NCBI RefSeq assembly: GCF_900143085.1
Contig: NZ_FRCZ01000011.1
Span: forward strand, 1-64,000
Direction: 5' to 3'
Origin: Gracilibacillus kekensis
GTDB lineage: Bacteria > Bacillota > Bacilli > Bacillales > Amphibacillaceae
DNA: 64,000 nucleotides
Part shown: positions 1-7,988 of the stretch, in pieces
Layout of the letters: each line of letters starts with the position of its first letter
Numbering within the stretch: the stretch's first letter is position 1
Made by a program: the position numbers and the translations under genes
The notes under the pieces: generated by a model
Told to the model about the DNA's origin: nothing
The model's database searches: none
Seen by the model: only the letters and a program-made list of their open reading frames with translations

Positions 1-66
1 TATCATACTGGTTGTTTTGTTCAGTTTTCAAAGATCAATGTTGTGTCGTTTTTTGCGACGAAATAT
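1..66 (-). other. 16S rRNA operon leader (gene itself off the left edge)
   Basis: Read on the minus strand, this stretch ends with the motif CTTTGAAAACTGAACAAAAC, typical of Bacillaceae rRNA operon leaders and spacers just before a mature rRNA. A small hairpin (GTCG...CGAC, about 44-59) precedes it. Transcription from P1/P2 heads out of the window to the left, so the 16S gene should begin shortly beyond base 1. That is inference from family knowledge; no mature rRNA is present here. Confidence 0.75.
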
Positions 67-95
67 AATATAGCATGCATTAAAAAGGAAGTCAA
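67..95 (-). promoter_or_regulatory. rrn P2 sigma-A promoter
   Basis: On the minus strand, -35 TTGACT (90-95) and -10 TATATT (67-72) are separated by exactly 17 bp. It lies closest to the rRNA leader and forms a tandem pair with P1, the usual arrangement of Bacillus rRNA operons. Confidence 0.85.
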
Positions 96-159
96 TATCT
101 TTTTCGGATTTCAAAAAAGTTGTTGAAAAGGTTGCATGCTTTTCGCGACAACAGAAACT

Positions 160-188
160 AATATACCATATTCCATATTACTAGACAA
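160..188 (-). promoter_or_regulatory. rrn P1 sigma-A promoter
   Basis: On the minus strand, -35 TTGTCT (183-188) and -10 TATATT (160-165) have a 17-bp spacer. It lies 93 bp upstream of P2, a spacing typical of tandem rrn promoters. Confidence 0.8.
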
Positions 189-221
189 GAGTCTTTTTGA
201 AAATAATTAATATAATCTCAA

Positions 222-262
222 AAAAATACTATATCTGCTTCTTGTTAAGATATAGTATTTTT
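222..262 (-). terminator. Intrinsic terminator separating the small upstream gene from rrn P1
   Basis: A 14-bp AT-rich stem (222-235 with 249-262) is followed on the minus strand by a T-run. It closes the 73-codon gene and insulates the rRNA promoters from read-through. Confidence 0.75.
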
Positions 263-267
263 AATTT

Positions 268-489
268 CTATTCTATTTGTACTTTCTTAGGGATATATTT
301 TTTTATTTCTTCATCACTCGCAACTCGAGTATACAACTGAAATAACATTTTATATCGGTCTCTCATCGCCTTTTTTACCATTTTATCAATTCGGTGGTCT
401 TCTAAATCTAATAATAATTCTTCTAACTCTCTTTTAATAACATATTGTAATTCATGCTGCTCCTGTTCATTAATTAATAACCCTAACAT
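268..489 (-). CDS. Conserved hypothetical small protein upstream of the rRNA operon
   Basis: A 73-residue, highly charged, probably all-helical protein starting MLGLLINEQEQ, with no signal peptide, membrane segment or cysteines. The ATG at 489 is chosen because AGGAG lies 8 nt upstream; a GTG three codons earlier overlaps that Shine-Dalgarno and cannot be the start. It sits between pdaB (divergent) and the rrn promoters and has its own terminator. I do not recognise a function. The pattern of Leu/Glu/Lys repeats suggests a helical bundle or a small coiled-coil dimer. Confidence 0.7.
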   Translation of the reverse strand: MLGLLINEQEQHELQYVIKRELEELLLDLEDHRIDKMVKKAMRDRYKMLFQLYTRVASDEEIKKYIPKKVQIE

Positions 490-729
490 ATTGTCCACTC
501 CTATTATATGTACTTATATAAAACTGAATCGTTCACTTCCCAAGAAGTTAATGTCTTTATAAACGGTAATTTCCCCATTTATCATTACTTGTATTCCTTA
601 AAAAACTTATTTTTAAACATAATTAGACAACATATTTAAATAGAGTCACTCATATATTGTTAATGAAGAGGGACTTGCATCATCTATATCGTTTATAAAG
701 ACAAGCCCAACCAAATGGAGGGATGTATA

Positions 730-1503
730 TTGAGACGTTTATATATTTTAGACATTAAGAAACAAAAGAAAGTATTTTTCATTATTCCTATATCTTTATT
801 TGTGGCATTATTTTTATTTTTAGAATCGAATTACACACCTACCGTATTTTCCGATCAAGATAACCCGCGAGCGTTAAACACAGGAAATACAAACAATTCT
901 TCTATAGCTTTAACCTTTAATATTAATCATGGCACGGAAAAGGTTATTCCCATCCTTGAGAGGTTAAGCTCAGAAGAAGTGAGCGCTACTTTCTTTGTAA
1001 GTGGCGAATGGGCGGAACGTCACCCTGATATATTGGATAAAATTGCTGAGGCAAATCATGAGATTGGCATGCTTGGATATCAATATAAATCATATGTCGA
1101 ACAAGACATAGAACAAGTAAGAAGAGATTTGAACAAAGCTAAAGATACTTTTACTAAGCTCGGATATGAGGACATCTATTTATTAAGAGCTCCAAATGGC
1201 CACTTAAACGAAGAAATAATCAATTTAGCTGAGAACCAAGGGTTAAAAGTAATTCATTGGAGTCTAAACCCGAACGATTGGAAAAATCCTGGAACAAAAA
1301 AAATCACTAATCATGTGTTAAAGAATTTAAGTAACGGTGATATTATTTTACTGCACGCTTCCGATTCGGTTAAACAAACAGAAAAGGCACTGGAACAATT
1401 GATACCAGAGATTAAAAAGCAAAACAAAGATTTTATGACTATTTCTGAATTAATTACACTATCTGAATCAGAGAGCGAGGAACTTCAATCAAAAAAGAAA
1501 TAG
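730..1503 (+). CDS. pdaB: Polysaccharide deacetylase family sporulation protein PdaB
   Basis: 257 residues: a short basic N-terminus, one membrane anchor (about 15-35) and a NodB-type deacetylase fold. PdaB is needed for spore stability in B. subtilis. The start is TTG at 730, with GGAGG 8 nt upstream; the ATG at 715 overlaps that site. The expected TFD motif 1 reads TFNINHG, so the usual catalytic Asp is Asn, and the His pair of motif 2 is replaced by GYQYKSY. The C-terminal LLHASD motif is kept. Loss of the motif 2 histidines is, from memory, shared with other PdaB proteins; the Asn looks unusual. Neighbours kbaA, gerD, salA and cwlD match B. subtilis order. Confidence 0.9.
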   Translation: MRRLYILDIKKQKKVFFIIPISLFVALFLFLESNYTPTVFSDQDNPRALNTGNTNNSSIALTFNINHGTEKVIPILERLSSEEVSATFFVSGEWAERHPDILDKIAEANHEIGMLGYQYKSYVEQDIEQVRRDLNKAKDTFTKLGYEDIYLLRAPNGHLNEEIINLAENQGLKVIHWSLNPNDWKNPGTKKITNHVLKNLSNGDIILLHASDSVKQTEKALEQLIPEIKKQNKDFMTISELITLSESESEELQSKKK

Positions 1504-1530
1504 GCCTCTATATTGAGCCCTATTTCTTTT
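1493..1530. terminator. Bidirectional terminator shared by pdaB and kbaA
   Basis: A 12-bp stem (1493-1504 with 1519-1530) has A-tracts and T-tracts on both sides. The two convergent genes both end in Lys-rich codons plus TAG, and both stop codons lie inside the stem. Confidence 0.75.
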
Positions 1531-2107
1531 CTGTTAAACGATGCAATATTAGTAATTGATAGGTATTACATAGTACAAGAGGTACGATCATTAACCACGC
1601 GTAGTCGCCACCACTGGTGCGTAGACCCGGCACCCATTCTATTGAGGTAATCACAACCATAAAAAACAAAGCTGGAATAAAGGCTTTTTTATTCGTTTCT
1701 TTCGCTTTTATACGAGCTATGATCCAGCTATACACAAATAAGGCAATTGCGGTTAATAGAAATGGCGTTATTGTACCATTCTCAACTCCCTTGTATCTGA
1801 AGTAAACGAGATCGAATAAAGCAAAGGCAATTAAAGCAATTTGAACCATCGGCCAATAACTACGAAAAATGCCTAGAGCAAATTGATTAATGGTTAAATA
1901 TGCAAAAAATCCCATCTGGCTTATTAAACTAAATACAAAACCTAATGCCAGAAAAAAGATCACTAAACCTAATACCTCAAACCAATCAAATGGATTTAGG
2001 AAATCAGCATATACATTAGATTTCACAAAAAAACTTGCTATCAAGGTAGAAATACCACCTAATAATAAAGTAGAAAAAAATAACCTTACAACATTACGAC
2101 TTTTCAA
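1520..2107 (-). CDS. kbaA: KinB-signalling pathway activation protein KbaA
   Basis: 195-residue integral membrane protein with about six hydrophobic segments and a basic C-terminus. In B. subtilis KbaA is required for activation of the sensor kinase KinB at the start of sporulation. The start is TTG at 2107, eight nt after AGGGGG; an ATG eight codons upstream precedes that ribosome-binding site. Assignment rests on overall hydrophobic pattern, length close to the 198-residue B. subtilis protein, and the conserved position between pdaB and gerD. Confidence 0.85.
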   Translation of the reverse strand: MKSRNVVRLFFSTLLLGGISTLIASFFVKSNVYADFLNPFDWFEVLGLVIFFLALGFVFSLISQMGFFAYLTINQFALGIFRSYWPMVQIALIAFALFDLVYFRYKGVENGTITPFLLTAIALFVYSWIIARIKAKETNKKAFIPALFFMVVITSIEWVPGLRTSGGDYAWLMIVPLVLCNTYQLLILHRLTEKK

Positions 2108-2290
2108 CAAAAATCCCCCTATATGTATCACGGTATAAGCTTCCGTAATAAACCTACTTCAAGAAAAGAGCTTTAGCAGGATAAACGGACGCTAAACAGC
2201 CTTATAAGTTTCTCCGAACTTTGTGAAAGTTTTCATTTCAAATCTCACTTTATGTATTTTAACACGTTCTTCATTTTTTTTCGCTTGTCA

Positions 2291-2320
2291 TACATATTAA
2301 TTATAAATGACTCCATATTA
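2291..2320 (+). promoter_or_regulatory. Possible sigma-G promoter of gerD
   Basis: TACATA (2291-2296), 17 bp, then CATATTA (2314-2320) resembles the forespore sigma-G consensus (TGnATA / CATACTA). gerD is forespore-expressed in B. subtilis, which fits. The match is imperfect in an AT-rich region. Confidence 0.35.
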
Positions 2321-2362
2321 TAAATACAGAATATTTTTTTGTAATGAAAGGTAGCGGTATAT

Positions 2363-3028
2363 ATGAACCGATTTCCATATATTATGTTAATCCTCCTCCT
2401 ATTATTAACTAGCTGTGGTGGAGGAAGCAATGGCGAAAGTAAAGAGAATGGTGACTATGAAGGAACAAAAAAAATGGTTGCAGATATATTAAAGACAGAT
2501 GAAGGAAAAAAAGCAATCACAGAAGTATTAGCCAGTGATGATATGCAACAGACCTATGTGATTGATTCAAAGGTCATTAAAGAAGCTGTGACAGAGACTC
2601 TTTCTTCTGATAAAGGGAAAGAATATTGGACAAAGATGTTTCAAGATCCTAAATTTGTCGAATCCTTTGCATTGGCCCTTCAGGAACAGCAAGAAGATGT
2701 CATCAAAAACCTAATGAGTGATTCTGAATACCAAAAGAAATTAATGGAAGTGCTAAGTAATCCAGAAATGGAAAAACAAACGTTAACACTTCTCACTAGT
2801 CAACAATTTCGTTCACATTTAGAAAAAGTGATGGAAGAAACGTTTGACTCTCCTATGTTTAAGGCAAAGCTATCTGAACTAATTCTAAATGCTGCAAAAG
2901 AAATGAAGCCTGCCAGTGAAGGTGAAGGCAGCTCTTCCGGTGGAGGATCTGGTAGTTCAGAAAGTGGTGGCCAACAGCAACAACAAAGCGAAGATAGTAA
3001 TAAAGAAAAAGAGAAACAAAGCAACTAA
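2363..3028 (+). CDS. gerD: Spore germination lipoprotein GerD
   Basis: 221 residues with a lipoprotein signal peptide ending LLTSC (lipidated Cys18). A helical, charged middle (about 30-175) is followed by a Gly/Ser/Gln/Glu-rich low-complexity tail. GerD is the inner-membrane scaffold that clusters nutrient germinant receptors in Bacillus spores. The ribosome-binding site is weak (GAAAGG, 11 nt). It is divergent from kbaA and convergent with salA, as in B. subtilis. The tail SSSGGGSGSSE...QQQQQ is likely a flexible, surface-exposed extension. Confidence 0.92.
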   Translation: MNRFPYIMLILLLLLTSCGGGSNGESKENGDYEGTKKMVADILKTDEGKKAITEVLASDDMQQTYVIDSKVIKEAVTETLSSDKGKEYWTKMFQDPKFVESFALALQEQQEDVIKNLMSDSEYQKKLMEVLSNPEMEKQTLTLLTSQQFRSHLEKVMEETFDSPMFKAKLSELILNAAKEMKPASEGEGSSSGGGSGSSESGGQQQQQSEDSNKEKEKQSN

Positions 3029-3033
3029 AACGC

Positions 3034-3072
3034 AAAAAGAGTGGAGCAAATATGTATGGCTCCACTCTTTTT
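3034..3072. terminator. Bidirectional terminator between gerD and salA
   Basis: A perfect 14-bp stem (3034-3047 with 3059-3072) begins with A5 and ends with T5, so it can terminate both convergent genes. Confidence 0.9.
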
Positions 3073-3075
3073 CAT

Positions 3076-4122
3076 TTAAAATTGTTCTATAATTTGTTTA
3101 GCAACAGCTAAGTACTCTTGACCATTTGGATGTTCTTCCTGGTAAACAGATGGTGCAAAAACACCATCTTCTTCAAATGGTTGCTGAAGAGAAAGTCGCC
3201 CAATGACAGTAGTATCGAGGACTTCTGCAAGCTTGTCTCCTCCACCTTTGCCAAAGACATATTCCTTCTCACCAGTCACTTTACTCTCAAAGTAGGACAT
3301 ATTTTCAATAACACCTAATATTTCATGATCAGTATTAATTGCCATTTGTCCTGCCCTGGCTGCCACAAATGCAGCTGTTGGATGAGGTGTAGTCACAATT
3401 AATTCTTTTGAGGATGGGATCATATTGTGTACATCTAATGCAACATCACCTGTACCTGGTGGTAAATCTAACAATAGATAGTCTAATTCTCCCCACTCCA
3501 CTTCTTTAAAGAAACTTGTTAACATTTTACCTAGTCTTGGTCCACGCCAAATGACAGGGGAATTATCTTCAACAAAGAATCCCATTGACATAATTTTTAC
3601 ACCAAAACGTTCTACAGGGATAATCTTATTCCCATTTAATTTTGGTCTCTCTTCGACACCCATCATATCTGGTACACTGAACCCGTAAATATCCGCATCT
3701 ATCACGCCTACTTTTTTTCCTAAGCGTGCCAAGGCAACAGCGGTATTAACCGTAACCGTTGATTTTCCAACCCCACCTTTACCACTTGCGATCGCTAGGA
3801 AATTTGTATTGGAATCTTTGCTTAATAAAGATGGATCTTCTTCTTTCGTTGGTTGAAATTTCGCAATTACTTCCTCAGGCAATTGACTAAAACGAAGACC
3901 AACAGTCGCTGCACCAAGTTCCTTTAAAGCACCAACTAGCTCTTGTTGTAGTTGCATCTGCTCGGCAGTATTTGTTTTCGCAATCGCCAGCTTGACACTA
4001 ACATGATTTTTTTCTTCTTTTATTAAAACTTCTTCTATACCTTCCGTTTCTTCAAACGTTTTATGTAGGAAGGGGTCCTTCATTTTATGCAAAAGTTCGA
4101 TTACACTTTGTTTAGTTAGCAA
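3076..4122 (-). CDS. salA: Mrp/NBP35-type ATPase SalA
   Basis: 348 residues: an N-terminal DUF59/MIP18-like domain (about 1-85), then a deviant Walker P-loop ATPase (GKGGVGKST near residue 117) with VIDADIYG and LLDLPPGTGD motifs. The CxxC pair that holds Fe-S clusters in ApbC/Mrp scaffolds is absent (ENMSYFESKVTGEKEY), as I recall for SalA, so a regulatory role is favoured; B. subtilis SalA represses scoC. The start is TTG at 4122, preceded by GAGGTG. It is separated from upstream cwlD by two R3 palindromic repeats. Confidence 0.9.
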   Translation of the reverse strand: MLTKQSVIELLHKMKDPFLHKTFEETEGIEEVLIKEEKNHVSVKLAIAKTNTAEQMQLQQELVGALKELGAATVGLRFSQLPEEVIAKFQPTKEEDPSLLSKDSNTNFLAIASGKGGVGKSTVTVNTAVALARLGKKVGVIDADIYGFSVPDMMGVEERPKLNGNKIIPVERFGVKIMSMGFFVEDNSPVIWRGPRLGKMLTSFFKEVEWGELDYLLLDLPPGTGDVALDVHNMIPSSKELIVTTPHPTAAFVAARAGQMAINTDHEILGVIENMSYFESKVTGEKEYVFGKGGGDKLAEVLDTTVIGRLSLQQPFEEDGVFAPSVYQEEHPNGQEYLAVAKQIIEQF

Positions 4123-4173
4123 AATAGGTCACCTCAATTAATAACTATTTAATCCTATCAGCTATTATAACAT

Positions 4174-4250
4174 AAAGTGAGACTTCCATCAGTGAGAGTG
4201 TTTTTTCTCTCACTGATGGTTAGCGAAACTTATCAGGGTGTTACCTTCCG
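4174..4250. repeat. R3 palindromic intergenic element, copy b
   Basis: AAAGTGAGACTTCCATCA opens a long hairpin (ATCAGTGAGAG / CTCTCACTGAT) and is followed by GGTTAGCGAAACTTATCAGG and a GTTACCTTCCGTTT tail. The same modules recur at 4325-4384, 43506-43574 and 47289-47336. There is no coding potential and no clear T-tract. Confidence 0.75.
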
Positions 4251-4324
4251 TTTTCTCCCATTCTCCTTTTTCTTATTTCATGAGAATCTGCATTGGGAGA
4301 ATTACGGAGGGTTAGCATCGTGGT

Positions 4325-4384
4325 AAAGTGAGGCTTCCATCATTGGGCGTGTTTTTCTCCCAATGATGGTTAGCGAAAATTATC
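4325..4384. repeat. R3 palindromic intergenic element, copy a (covers the cwlD stop codon)
   Basis: AAAGTGAGGCTTCCATCA, hairpin ATCATTGGG / CCCAATGAT, then GGTTAGCGAAAATTATC. The final TTATC supplies, on the minus strand, the TAA stop of cwlD, so the element reaches into the gene end. Confidence 0.75.
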
Positions 4385-5096
4385 GATTAGCCGCTTGGTT
4401 TGTCTCATGTTGTAAAATTCCTTCATAAATACTGGCAGCCATTTTTTGCTGATAACTAGTTGATTTTAGTAATTCCTTCTCTTCTTCATTGGAGAGAAAA
4501 CCAATTTCAACTAACGCTCCTGTAGCTTCTGCATATTTCAAAAGAAATACTTGCTGAATAGCCAATGCTTCTCGATTGGTATTTTCCAAGTTCCTTCGTA
4601 TCTCATTCTGAATGGCTTTAGCCAGTTGCTCATTCTCTTCCCTGCCCGGGTGAAAAAAGGTTTGTGCACCCTTCCACCTGCGATCTGGCAAAGCATTTAA
4701 ATGTATACTAAGGAAAAGGTCTGCCTCTTTCTCTTTAATAAAAGCGACACGATTTTGAATATCCTCTGTTTTTCTTCGCGATAAACCTTTCGTATCATCT
4801 TGAGCCAAATCATAATCACCTTCTCTGGTTAAATACACAACGGCTCCCGCTTGCTGCAAATAGTCTTTTAACATGTTAGAAACAGTTAATGTGATTTCTT
4901 TTTCCTGTGTATCATCAGAAGCCTCAGCTCCCCCATCAACACCTCCATGTCCTGGATCAATTACAATTGTCTTTCCAGCTAAAGGTAGTGACCATGTTTG
5001 CCAAGAATCCATTGAGTTTTGCATTGGATATTGAATAAGAATTATTAATAAAAATAAGCCTATTAACCATACGACTAATTTAAGAATCTTCGGCAT
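4380..5096 (-). CDS. cwlD: N-acetylmuramoyl-L-alanine amidase CwlD (germination)
   Basis: 238 residues: N-terminal membrane anchor or signal (about 5-25) and an Amidase_3 zinc amidase domain. Zinc ligands are visible in DPGHGG, the Glu of QEKEI and the His of SIHLNA; the catalytic Glu lies in ALVEIGFLSN. CwlD removes the stem peptide from muramic acid so that muramic-delta-lactam of the spore cortex can form (with PdaA). The ATG has AGGGGGA 7 nt upstream. Its 3' end overlaps an R3 repeat. Confidence 0.92.
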   Translation of the reverse strand: MPKILKLVVWLIGLFLLIILIQYPMQNSMDSWQTWSLPLAGKTIVIDPGHGGVDGGAEASDDTQEKEITLTVSNMLKDYLQQAGAVVYLTREGDYDLAQDDTKGLSRRKTEDIQNRVAFIKEKEADLFLSIHLNALPDRRWKGAQTFFHPGREENEQLAKAIQNEIRRNLENTNREALAIQQVFLLKYAEATGALVEIGFLSNEEEKELLKSTSYQQKMAASIYEGILQHETNQAANR

Positions 5097-5203
5097 CCGC
5101 TTTTCCCCCTATACTTCTCCTGTAATCACTATATGGGACAAGCAAAAAAAGTATGCCAAAAAAAGTAATCTTCTTAATTTGTTCTATAGAAATAAAAATT
5201 GCA

Positions 5204-7417
5204 CTACGGGTTTTGAATCTTGCGCCGTGATAACAAAAATTGCAAGATAAAAATGATGGTTAATGTTACTACTGCAATAATATCTGTTACCAGATTATGC
5301 TGAATAAATAGCAAAGCAGTAATTAAGGCAAGAATCCTTTCATACCAATGATATTTTCGAATCAGCCAGTTTTGTATGAAGGAAGCAAAAGCGACCATGC
5401 CGATGGTTGCGGTAAAGATCGCCCAAACCATTTGATGCCATGCTACATCTGTTAACATAAGAATGGTTGGATTCAAGGTGAAAACGAACGGCAGTAAGAG
5501 TGCAGCCGAATCATACTTAAAACCTTGAATCCCTGTTCGAACCGGTCCAGCTTTTGCAATACCTGCCGTTGCATATGCTGGTAAATTAATAGGTGGTGTA
5601 TCGTCTGCTAATACCCCATAATATAAAACAAAAAGGTGGGCAATTAAAACATGCACACCCATGTCTGTCAATACAGGTGCGACAATTGCTGCTAAAACGA
5701 CATAGGTAGCAGTTGTAGGTAAACCCAAGCCCAGCAACAAACATGCAAACACAGTTAAAATCAAGGCAAAGTATAATTGAGTGTTATCCGTCACTAATAC
5801 ATCTGGCATTGCATTTGTTAATGTCTCCGAAAAACCGATAGCAATGCTAGTAAATTTCGTTGATAATCCCGAGGTGGTAATCACACCGATAAGTATCCCT
5901 GCTGTTGCACAAGCAACAATAATAGAAAGTGCATTACGACTAGCTGTTTCAAAACCTGAAAGTAATTGACTAAAACCATAACGCATAGTGGTACTTTCCA
6001 CTTTCAATTGCTTTTGAGATAGAGCAAATACAAGAGCTAAACCAATACCTATCAGCATTAACACTACTATCTCTGGCTTCCAACGAATCGTTTCAGCACT
6101 AAAGAAACTTATATTTAAAATCCCATTAAGAGCGTCTAACCCTTGATTAATCGGGGCAATTAAAAATTGAAATAGAACCGTAAATAGAATGACTCCACAC
6201 GCACCAATAGCCGTACGCGTCATATTATTTCTAAAGCGTTGGACAAAGACGGCTAAAACAAGCAATACAATAATTGAAAAAAAGGCAGAATTGTTAACGG
6301 AAACTCGCGCAACCACTAAATAATAGAGCAAAACCAGAATTGGGATTAACAAATATCCTTGCTGAATTAATAATTTTCGTCCTGAGGCAAGTTCGCTTTT
6401 TTTCATTCCGTGGATCCCATGTTTAGATGCTTCAAAATGGACCATAAACAAAATACCAACATAAGCTAACAACGCAGGGATAAGCGCACTTTGAATAATT
6501 TCATAATAAGGAATCCCTGTGAATTCCACCATAATAAATGCCGCTGCACCCATAATCGGTGGCAGAAACTGTCCACTGGAAGATGCGGCAACCTCGACGC
6601 CACCAGCAACATGTGGTTTAAAGCCGACTCGCTTCATTAAAGGAATAGTAAAGGTTCCCGTCGTTACTGCATTCGCTGTCGAACTTCCAGAAATACTTCC
6701 CATTAAACCACTTGCTACTACACTCGCCTTTGCCGGCCCACCTTTATATTTGCCAAACATACGTAAAGCTAGATCTATAAACATTTTCCCTGCACCTGTA
6801 GACTCAAGAATTGCTCCAAATAAAATAAAGATAAACACAAACTGGGCGGAAGCATAGATTGGTGTTCCAAAAATACCGTTATTACGATAAGTAATTTCAT
6901 AAACAAATCGCTCAAAATCTCCTCTTGAATGCTGCAGCTGTCCTGGCATAAATTCACCCAGGAAAAAGTAAGTAATAAAGACAAGGGCAATAATCACTAA
7001 TGGTTTCCCAACGACTCTCCTCGTCGCTTCTAATACAAGCAGGATCAAAAGCACGCCAAAAAACAAATCCATATCTGTCGGTCGACCGGACATAATGGAT
7101 GGAGCTGTTTGATTTTGAATAATATATATTCCTGCTGCTAATGCAACGAGGGCAATTACCACGTCATACCACGGGATTGTCTTTTGACGCATCCCTTTTT
7201 TTATTGGAAACATGCAGAAAACAAGGATCAAACCTATTGTTAAATGGAGGATTAAAAATGTTTTAGACCCGATACCCGGCAAGCCAAACCCAGCTACATA
7301 TAAATGAAAGGCAGATAAAAAAACGCTGATTGCTAAAACAGCAACTGCCCAGCCATGTCGTAGTTCACGATCGCTACCTTCTAATTCATTTAACATCTTT
7401 TTGTGACCATCATCCAC
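5204..7417 (-). CDS. TRAP transporter fused 4TM/12TM permease
   Basis: 737 residues, almost entirely hydrophobic. It joins a DctQ-like N-terminal part to a DctM-like permease, as in TAXI-type TRAP systems; the GLGLPTTATYVVLAA motif is typical of DctM. The sodium-driven permease works with the solute receptor encoded two genes upstream. GTG at 7417 is chosen because GGGGAGG lies 7 nt upstream; the TTG eight codons earlier overlaps that site. The substrate is unknown; TAXI systems often import glutamate-like or other organic acids. The operon is TAXI receptor - DUF1850 protein - permease. Confidence 0.9.
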   Translation of the reverse strand: MDDGHKKMLNELEGSDRELRHGWAVAVLAISVFLSAFHLYVAGFGLPGIGSKTFLILHLTIGLILVFCMFPIKKGMRQKTIPWYDVVIALVALAAGIYIIQNQTAPSIMSGRPTDMDLFFGVLLILLVLEATRRVVGKPLVIIALVFITYFFLGEFMPGQLQHSRGDFERFVYEITYRNNGIFGTPIYASAQFVFIFILFGAILESTGAGKMFIDLALRMFGKYKGGPAKASVVASGLMGSISGSSTANAVTTGTFTIPLMKRVGFKPHVAGGVEVAASSSGQFLPPIMGAAAFIMVEFTGIPYYEIIQSALIPALLAYVGILFMVHFEASKHGIHGMKKSELASGRKLLIQQGYLLIPILVLLYYLVVARVSVNNSAFFSIIVLLVLAVFVQRFRNNMTRTAIGACGVILFTVLFQFLIAPINQGLDALNGILNISFFSAETIRWKPEIVVLMLIGIGLALVFALSQKQLKVESTTMRYGFSQLLSGFETASRNALSIIVACATAGILIGVITTSGLSTKFTSIAIGFSETLTNAMPDVLVTDNTQLYFALILTVFACLLLGLGLPTTATYVVLAAIVAPVLTDMGVHVLIAHLFVLYYGVLADDTPPINLPAYATAGIAKAGPVRTGIQGFKYDSAALLLPFVFTLNPTILMLTDVAWHQMVWAIFTATIGMVAFASFIQNWLIRKYHWYERILALITALLFIQHNLVTDIIAVVTLTIIFILQFLLSRRKIQNP

Positions 7418-7454
7418 CTGTATTCCTCCCCTCTTATTCAAAGGTTAAATGGCT

Positions 7455-7988
7455 CTACCACGCTTTCTTCTTAACATTAATTTCGATTATTCTTTTAACA
7501 AACGGCTCTTTCGAAAGATAAAAAGTCTCCTCTTGAAAAATAAATGTGTGTGGATATAAATCTGAAGGCTTCATCCTCAGTACACCTCCATGTATAGGCC
7601 GGTTTAAATTTTGCATTACGTAGAAACCATCCTTTATCGAAACATCGCCTTGATGCTGATAAGGGAGTCCAGCACCAAATGACTTTGTCCAACTTTCCAT
7701 TGTCACAAGCTCTCCAGATTTAGAAAGTTCAAACACTTCCTTAACCGGAGACTTCTCCACGGAATGGATATATTGATGGGCAAACTGATCCCCTTTCTCT
7801 ATATCACGTTGCCATAACACTTCTTTTGAATTCATATCGGTAATAACTAATTGATAATGTGGTTGCTTCAAGAGCCACCAGCTACCAATAACAACGAGTA
7901 TACTAAAGGCTATTATAATCAACATTTTGGGAACGAAGGCATCGCTATTTAGCAATGCCTTCTTCTCGTCTTGATTATTATTGTTCAT
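7455..7988 (-). CDS. DUF1850 family TRAP-associated membrane-anchored protein
   Basis: 177 residues with one N-terminal membrane segment (about 22-42) and an extracytoplasmic beta-rich domain with HSVEKSPV and a conserved HGG. Proteins of this kind recur between TAXI receptors and fused TRAP permeases; their role is not established. The ATG at 7988 overlaps the last 11 nt of the receptor gene (ATGAACAATAA), which suggests translational coupling, because no good ribosome-binding site lies nearby. Confidence 0.75.
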   Translation of the reverse strand: MNNNNQDEKKALLNSDAFVPKMLIIIAFSILVVIGSWWLLKQPHYQLVITDMNSKEVLWQRDIEKGDQFAHQYIHSVEKSPVKEVFELSKSGELVTMESWTKSFGAGLPYQHQGDVSIKDGFYVMQNLNRPIHGGVLRMKPSDLYPHTFIFQEETFYLSKEPFVKRIIEINVKKKAW

